From the NCBI GenBank assembly GCA_023389545.1, contig JAEWEI010000105.1:1-11638 (forward strand): a stretch of DNA of 11,638 bases, given 5' to 3'. Origin of the DNA: Actinomycetes bacterium. GTDB taxonomy: Bacteria; Actinomycetota; Actinomycetes; Actinomycetales; Cellulomonadaceae. Each line of letters opens with the position of its first letter. Position 1 is the first letter of the stretch. This document shows positions 7,925 to 11,638 of this stretch, piece by piece. A program made the translations under genes and the position numbers. The notes under the pieces were generated by a model. The model was not told where the DNA came from, did no database searches, and saw only the letters and a list, made by a program, of their open reading frames with translations.

Positions 7925-10132
7925 TCAGGCCTGGTCGGGCATGTGCTTGACCCGCGAGGCGATCTCGGTGTGCCGGCCGTGCACCATGGGCCGAGCCTGC
8001 GGGTTTCCGAGGTAGCCGCAGGTGCGCTTGACGACGTCGCAGGTCAGCGGGTCGGCGTTGCCGCACTCGGGGCACTCGAAACCGCGTGCCGTCGCGTCGA
8101 AGTCGCCCGAGTAGCCGCAGGCGTAGCACCTGTCGATCGGGGTGTTGGTCCCCAGGTAGCCGACCCGGTCGTAGGCGTAGTCCCAGACCGCCTCGAGCGC
8201 CCGCGGGTTCTGCTGGAGCACCGGGTACTCGCAGTAGTGGATGAACCCGCCCGACGCGTATGCCGGGTAGTCCATCTCGAAGTCCAGCTTCTCGAACGGT
8301 GTCGGGCTCTTGCGCACGTCGTAGTGGAAGCTGTTCGTGTAGTAGTCCTTGTCGGTGATGTCCTCCACGGACCCGAACTTCGCCTTGTCGAGGCGGCAGA
8401 ACCGGTCCGTGAGGCTCTCGCTCGGCGTCGAGTACACGCTGAACTGGTAGCCGTTCTCCCGGCTCCACGCGCTCGTGCTGGAGTGCAGGGTCCGCAGGAT
8501 GTCGAGCGTGAACTCCTTCGCCTCGGGGTTGCCCTCCCACGCGCCGCCGAAGAACGCCGCCGCGACCTCGTACAGGCCGATGAAGCCGAGTGACACCGTC
8601 GCGCGGCCGTCTTTGAACAGCGCGTCGACCGAGTCTCCCGCCGCGAGCCGCTCGCCGAAGGCGCCGTAGATGTAGAGGATCGGCGCGTTCTCGGGCGACG
8701 CCTCCGTGCAGCGGGCGATCCGGAAGAGCAGCGCGTCGCGGGCGATGGCCAGGCGCTCGTCGAGGATGCTCCAGAACCGCTCGGTGCTGCCCTGTGCCTC
8801 GAGTGCGATGCGCGGCAGGTTGAGCGTGACGACGCCCAGGTTCATGCGGCCCTCGGACACGTCGTTGCCGTCGGCGTCCTGCCAGCCCTGCAGGAACGAC
8901 CGGCACCCCATGGGCACCTTGAAGCTGCCGGTCAGGTCGATGATCTTGTCGTAGCTCAGCACGTCCGGGTACATGCGCTTGGTCGAGCACTCGAGGGCGA
9001 GCTGCTTGATGTCGTAGTTCGGGTCGCCCTCGGCGAGGTTGAGGCCGCGCTTCAGCGTGAAGATCAGCTTGGGGAAGATCGCCGTGCGCTTCTCGCTGCC
9101 GAGCCCGTCGATGCGGATCTGCAGGATGGCCTTCTGGATCTCCCGCTCGAACCAGTTGGCGCCGAGCCCGAAGCCGAGCGACGTGAACGGCGTCTGCCCG
9201 TTGGACGTGAACAGCGTGTTGATCTCGTACTCAAGGCTCTGCATCGCGTCGTAGATGTCTTTGCGCGTGCGCTCCTCGGCGTACTGCTGGTGCAGGGACT
9301 CGTCCGCGACCCAGCGCGCGGCGTCGGCCAGGTGCTTGGCGAAGTTCCGCTCCGCGTACGGGGCCAGCAACTCGTCGATCCGGTTGGCGGAGCACCCGCC
9401 GTACTGGCTGGAGGAGACGTTCGCGATGATCTGCGAGATCTGCGCCGTGGCGGTCTGGATGGACCGGGGCGGCTCGACCTCCGCGTTGCCGATCCGGAAG
9501 CCCCTGCCGAGCATCGTCTGGAAGTCGATGAGGCAGCAGTTCGTCATCGGCGCATACGGGTGGTAGTCGAGGTCGTGGTAGTGGATGTCGCCCTTCTGGT
9601 GGGCGTTCGCCACATGCGGGGGCAGCATCTTCAAGCCGATCGCCTTGCCCACCGCGCCGGCCGTGAGGTCGCGCTGCGTGTTGAAGACGTCGCTGTCCTT
9701 GTTGGCGTTCTCGTTGACGATCGACTGGTCCTTGTCGATCAGCTTGATGATCGAGTGGTTGATGTCGGTGGCCTTGCTGCGCGCGAAGTCCCGCTGGATG
9801 CGGTAGCTGATGTACGCCTCGGCGACGGCGTACTCGCGGCTGTCGAGCAGCACATGCTCCACGACGTTCTGGATCTCGTAGATCTTCACGTCGACGCTGA
9901 ACCGGGCGGCGAGCTCGCGGTTGATCCGCGCGACAAGGTCGCGCAGCGTGCGGTGGGTCAGGGGCGTGGGCTCGCCGTGGACCTCCTTGAAGGCGCGGGC
10001 CAGCGCCGCGAAGATGCGCTCGTCGTCGAACGGCAGGCGCCGCCCGTCGCGCTTGGTGACCGTCAGCCTTCCCGGGGTCGCCGGGGTCGTCGGGGCCGCG
10101 GGGGTCGTCGCGGGCGTCTCGGTCTGCAACAT
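7925..10132 (-). CDS. nrdD: Anaerobic (class III) ribonucleoside-triphosphate reductase NrdD
   Basis: NrdD reduces ribonucleoside triphosphates to deoxynucleotides for DNA synthesis using an oxygen-sensitive glycyl radical. The product is 735 residues. After a 20-residue Thr/Ala/Pro-rich tail comes an ATP-cone (about 22-115, LTVTKRDGRRLPFDDERI), the allosteric activity-control domain. Conserved active-site candidates are C199/C200 (TNCCLIDFQTML) and C410 (PMGCRSFL). The zinc-site cysteines are C669, C672, C687 and C690. The glycyl radical site is G706 in RTCGYLGNPQARPM, near the C-terminus. ATG 10132 is chosen because AGGAAGG lies about 9 bases upstream and the family-like region starts just after. 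The frame stays open to 10417, but that extension is Arg-rich, non-conserved and runs through the NrdR-like boxes. It forms an operon with nrdG and is likely repressed by NrdR. Confidence 0.97.
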   Translation of the reverse strand: MLQTETPATTPAAPTTPATPGRLTVTKRDGRRLPFDDERIFAALARAFKEVHGEPTPLTHRTLRDLVARINRELAARFSVDVKIYEIQNVVEHVLLDSREYAVAEAYISYRIQRDFARSKATDINHSIIKLIDKDQSIVNENANKDSDVFNTQRDLTAGAVGKAIGLKMLPPHVANAHQKGDIHYHDLDYHPYAPMTNCCLIDFQTMLGRGFRIGNAEVEPPRSIQTATAQISQIIANVSSSQYGGCSANRIDELLAPYAERNFAKHLADAARWVADESLHQQYAEERTRKDIYDAMQSLEYEINTLFTSNGQTPFTSLGFGLGANWFEREIQKAILQIRIDGLGSEKRTAIFPKLIFTLKRGLNLAEGDPNYDIKQLALECSTKRMYPDVLSYDKIIDLTGSFKVPMGCRSFLQGWQDADGNDVSEGRMNLGVVTLNLPRIALEAQGSTERFWSILDERLAIARDALLFRIARCTEASPENAPILYIYGAFGERLAAGDSVDALFKDGRATVSLGFIGLYEVAAAFFGGAWEGNPEAKEFTLDILRTLHSSTSAWSRENGYQFSVYSTPSESLTDRFCRLDKAKFGSVEDITDKDYYTNSFHYDVRKSPTPFEKLDFEMDYPAYASGGFIHYCEYPVLQQNPRALEAVWDYAYDRVGYLGTNTPIDRCYACGYSGDFDATARGFECPECGNADPLTCDVVKRTCGYLGNPQARPMVHGRHTEIASRVKHMPDQA
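10073..10108 (-). repeat. In-frame 9-bp tandem repeat at the 5' end of nrdD
   Basis: Four imperfect copies of a 9-bp unit (plus-strand core GGGGTCG at 10074, 10083 and 10101, GGGGCCG at 10092) lie at a strict 9-bp period. They encode the Thr/Ala-Pro triplets TTP, AAP, TTP and ATP (NrdD residues 9-20), just before the ATP-cone. Copy-number change would alter the tail by three residues without a frameshift. Confidence 0.6.
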
Positions 10133-10173
10133 GCGCCGTGCCTTCCTCGGCCGTCCAGGTCCCGCCGGCGCAT

Positions 10174-10219
10174 GCCGTCGGCCACTGCGGAGTCGTGCCC
10201 GGCAGTGCGCGCCGACGGC
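10174..10219 (-). ncRNA. Strong stem-loop in the probable nrdD 5' leader
   Basis: GCCGTCGGC (10174-10182) is the exact reverse complement of GCCGACGGC (10211-10219). Inside it CACTGC (10183-10188) pairs with GCAGTG (10202-10207). Together they give a 15-bp stem with a 3-base bulge (10208-10210) and a 13-base loop. It lies between the NrdR-like boxes and the nrdD start, so it would be in the mRNA leader. There is no following U-run on either strand, so a standard intrinsic terminator is unlikely. It matches no riboswitch I recognise. A role in mRNA stability, translation control or protein binding is possible. Confidence 0.5.
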
Positions 10220-10259
10220 CGCTGGCGTGTCCTGGGAGAGGAGCGCACCGCGGGTCGAA

Positions 10260-10275
10260 CGACAAGATGTGGTGT
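10260..10275. promoter_or_regulatory. NrdR box, start-proximal copy (weaker)
   Basis: CGACAAGATGTGGTGT matches the 16-bp NrdR-box consensus (acaCwAtATaTwGtgt) at about 11 of 16 positions. On the minus strand it reads with the same ATCTTGT core as the second box. The start-to-start distance of 31 bp to that box is three helical turns, the arrangement known for paired NrdR sites before ribonucleotide reductase operons. Confidence 0.65.
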
Positions 10276-10290
10276 TCGTGTGGATCCCCG

Positions 10291-10306
10291 ACACTAGATC
10301 TTGTGA
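10291..10306. promoter_or_regulatory. NrdR box, start-distal copy (stronger)
   Basis: ACACTAGATCTTGTGA matches the NrdR-box consensus at about 13 of 16 positions and is nearly palindromic. NrdR is the ATP/dATP-sensing zinc-ribbon/ATP-cone repressor of ribonucleotide reductase genes. On the minus strand the box contains TAGTGT, a plausible -10 for nrdDG, so binding here would block the polymerase; the exact transcription start is not known. Confidence 0.75.
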
Positions 10307-10445
10307 TCTCCGACGGAGGGGGCCGTAGGTCCCAGCCAACCGTCGCGCACGCGTGAGAGCGCCCGGAGCACGTCTCGCCGCAGATGCGCACAGACACTTC
10401 ACGGGATCTTCCGCCATACCCGCGGCGCCTTCCGTGGCGGTCGCC

Positions 10446-10458
10446 TAGGTTCGGCCCG
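10446..10458 (+). promoter_or_regulatory. -10-like box for a leaderless LCP transcript
   Basis: TAGGTT (10446-10451) ends 6 bases before the GTG start at 10458, the same geometry as at fic. The two stretches share TAnnTTCGGnnCGTG. No ribosome-binding site is visible before the GTG, and no convincing -35 hexamer is present. Confidence 0.45.
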
Positions 10459-11638
10459 TGATCGCACGCCGCCCACGGCCGGAACCAGGTCCCGCGCCGC
10501 ACCATGCGCGGCGGGCGCGTGGCCATGCGGTGACCCGCGGCGTGGCGCTGGGGCTCACCGCTGTGCTGGTGGCGACCGCCGGCGTGGTGGCGGGGGTCGC
10601 GGCTCGGCTAGGCGGCAACGTGCAGCACATCGACCTCGGCGGCATGGTCGCCGAGCCGTCGTCCGCGCCCAGCAGCACCGGGCTCGACGATCCGGGCGCG
10701 GGCTCCGCGGTCATGATCCTGCTGCTCGGCTCGGACCAGCGCGACGGCGCCAACGCCGAGATCGGCGGCGACGCCGACACGATGGCCTCCGACACCGTGA
10801 TCGTGGCTCACATCTCCGCCGACCGGCGGCGCGCCGAGCTCGTGTCCATCCCGCGCGACTCGATGGTCCGCATCCCCGCGTGCTCCGCTGTTGACGGGTC
10901 GACGTCCCGGCCCCAGGAGCGCGCGCAGTTCAACGAGGCATTCAGCATCGGATGGGATCTCGGTGGCGACATCGCCACCGCGGCGGCGTGCGCCTGGAGC
11001 ACCGTGCAGGAGAACACGGGCGTGCGGATCGACCACGTGGCCGTCGTCGACTTCGCGGGGTTCCAGCAGATGATCGACGCGATCGATGGGGTGGACATCT
11101 GCATCCCCACCGCGATGAAGGACCGCTACACGGGGCTCGACTTGGGGCCCGGCGAGCAGCACCTGGACGGCGTCGTGGCCACCCAGCTCGCCCGCTCCCG
11201 GCACATCGAGGGGACCGACGGCTCGGACCTGAACCGCATCGGCAACCAGCAGCGCCTGCTCTCGGCGGTGCTGGGCGAGGTGATGGCGAAGAACGTCCTG
11301 ACCGACGTCCCCGAGCTGCTCTCGTTCCTGTCGGCCGCGACCAGCTCGCTCACGACCGACAACCAGTTGTCCGTGCAGCGGATAGCCGGGCTCGCCTACA
11401 GCCTGCGCGGCCTCGAGAGGGCGCAGATCACGTTCATGACGATCCCCAACGGTTCGGACCCCGCCGACCGCAACCGGGTCGTGTGGGCCGACGACGCTGA
11501 CGCCGTGTGGGCCGCGATGGCCCAGGACCTGCCGATCGTGCCCGTCCAGGACGTCTCCGCCGCGCCGGCCCCCGACGCGGCGCCGGTGACGACACCTCCG
11601 ACAGCGCCCGGGACGGCGGCCACGGCAGGGCCCACCAC
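10458..11638 (+). CDS. LytR-CpsA-Psr (LCP) family cell-wall polymer ligase (3' end cut off)
   Basis: LCP enzymes transfer lipid-linked polymers (teichoic acids, capsule, arabinogalactan or glycoproteins) onto peptidoglycan at the outer face of the membrane. About 393 residues are present, and the frame is open at the window edge. A basic N-terminus is followed by one membrane segment (about 28-49), then the extracytoplasmic LCP domain from about residue 84. Visible family motifs are LLLGSDQRD (D93, R95), SDTVIVAHI (D112), SIPRDS (R133, D134), the FAGFQQMIDAIDGVDICIP block, and LARSRH ... SDLNRIGNQQR (R246, R248, D257, R260, R266). Cysteines C142, C178 and C215 could form a disulfide, as reported for some actinobacterial LCP proteins. 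After about residue 367 the sequence becomes Ala/Pro/Thr-rich, a likely linker to a C-terminal region outside the window. The GTG start is supported by the preceding -10-like box. The acceptor polymer cannot be inferred. Confidence 0.92.
   Translation, partial: MIARRPRPEPGPAPHHARRARGHAVTRGVALGLTAVLVATAGVVAGVAARLGGNVQHIDLGGMVAEPSSAPSSTGLDDPGAGSAVMILLLGSDQRDGANAEIGGDADTMASDTVIVAHISADRRRAELVSIPRDSMVRIPACSAVDGSTSRPQERAQFNEAFSIGWDLGGDIATAAACAWSTVQENTGVRIDHVAVVDFAGFQQMIDAIDGVDICIPTAMKDRYTGLDLGPGEQHLDGVVATQLARSRHIEGTDGSDLNRIGNQQRLLSAVLGEVMAKNVLTDVPELLSFLSAATSSLTTDNQLSVQRIAGLAYSLRGLERAQITFMTIPNGSDPADRNRVVWADDADAVWAAMAQDLPIVPVQDVSAAPAPDAAPVTTPPTAPGTAATAGPT

Larger units (their letters stand above)
10133..10457. 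other. Divergent nrdD / LCP intergenic region (325 bp)
   Basis: This gap separates the divergent starts of nrdD (minus) and the LCP gene (plus). It holds, from left to right, the nrdD ribosome-binding site (about 10142-10148), a strong stem-loop (10174-10219), a pyrimidine-rich stretch on the minus strand (about 10230-10242), two NrdR-like boxes (10260-10306), and a -10-like box for the LCP gene (10446-10451). Between 10307 and 10445 I see no gene, repeat or recognisable site. Reading frames crossing it are Arg-rich by-products of high GC. Confidence 0.7.

Noticed and set aside
10063..10176. A possible leader peptide (MRRRDLDGRGRH...) starting near 10176 on the minus strand and overlapping the nrdD start
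   Set aside because: It has no ribosome-binding site of its own, has Arg/Pro composition typical of an out-of-frame reading, and runs on inside nrdD.
10133..10417. A 95-residue N-terminal extension of NrdD from an upstream start at 10417
   Set aside because: The extension is Arg-rich and unlike NrdD, covers the NrdR-like boxes and the stem-loop, and ATG 10132 has a good ribosome-binding site directly before family-like sequence.

Overview
The base composition (very GC-rich, third codon positions almost always G or C), the GTG starts and the gene families point to a high-GC Gram-positive bacterium (Actinomycetota, plausibly Micrococcales such as Cellulomonas-like genera; the genus is a guess). 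Most of the window is equipment for life without oxygen: a respiratory nitrate reductase operon and an oxygen-sensitive (class III) ribonucleotide reductase. A Fic-family enzyme gene lies between them, and the start of a cell-wall polymer ligase gene lies at the right edge.

Layout, left to right. Positions 1-5865 (minus strand) hold narK, narG and the first half of narH, read right to left. narK and narG are 12 bp apart, and the narG stop overlaps the narH start (TGATG), so this is one operon. narH runs off the left edge, where narJ and narI would be expected. Positions 5866-6066 are the divergent intergenic region shared by narK and fic. It holds an inverted repeat (GTTATC/GATAAC), a -10-like box placed for a leaderless fic transcript, and small hairpins and a direct repeat upstream of narK. 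Positions 6067-7305 (plus) encode a Fic-domain AMP-transferase with its own inhibitory helix and a C-terminal winged-helix domain. Positions 7321-10132 (minus) hold nrdD then nrdG, convergent with fic across only 15 bp. Positions 10133-10457 are the divergent control region of nrdD and the next gene. It contains a pair of NrdR-box-like palindromes 31 bp apart and a strong stem-loop in the probable nrdD leader. Positions 10458-11638 (plus) are the 5' part of an LytR-CpsA-Psr (LCP) gene.

How the genes fit together. NarK brings nitrate in and exports nitrite. NarGHI (with the NarJ chaperone) reduces nitrate with quinol electrons and conserves energy. NrdD, activated by NrdG, supplies deoxynucleotides when oxygen-dependent reductases fail. 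Together they would let a mainly aerobic actinobacterium persist or grow in anoxia. The Fic protein has no family-known role in this pathway; its position suggests at most a linked or locally regulated function. I see no insertion sequence, CRISPR array, tRNA, rRNA or clear phage gene. No wholly new multi-gene system is evident. The most unusual points are the nrdD control region, the Fic/winged-helix gene with its possible operator, and the in-frame 9-bp tandem repeat at the 5' end of nrdD.
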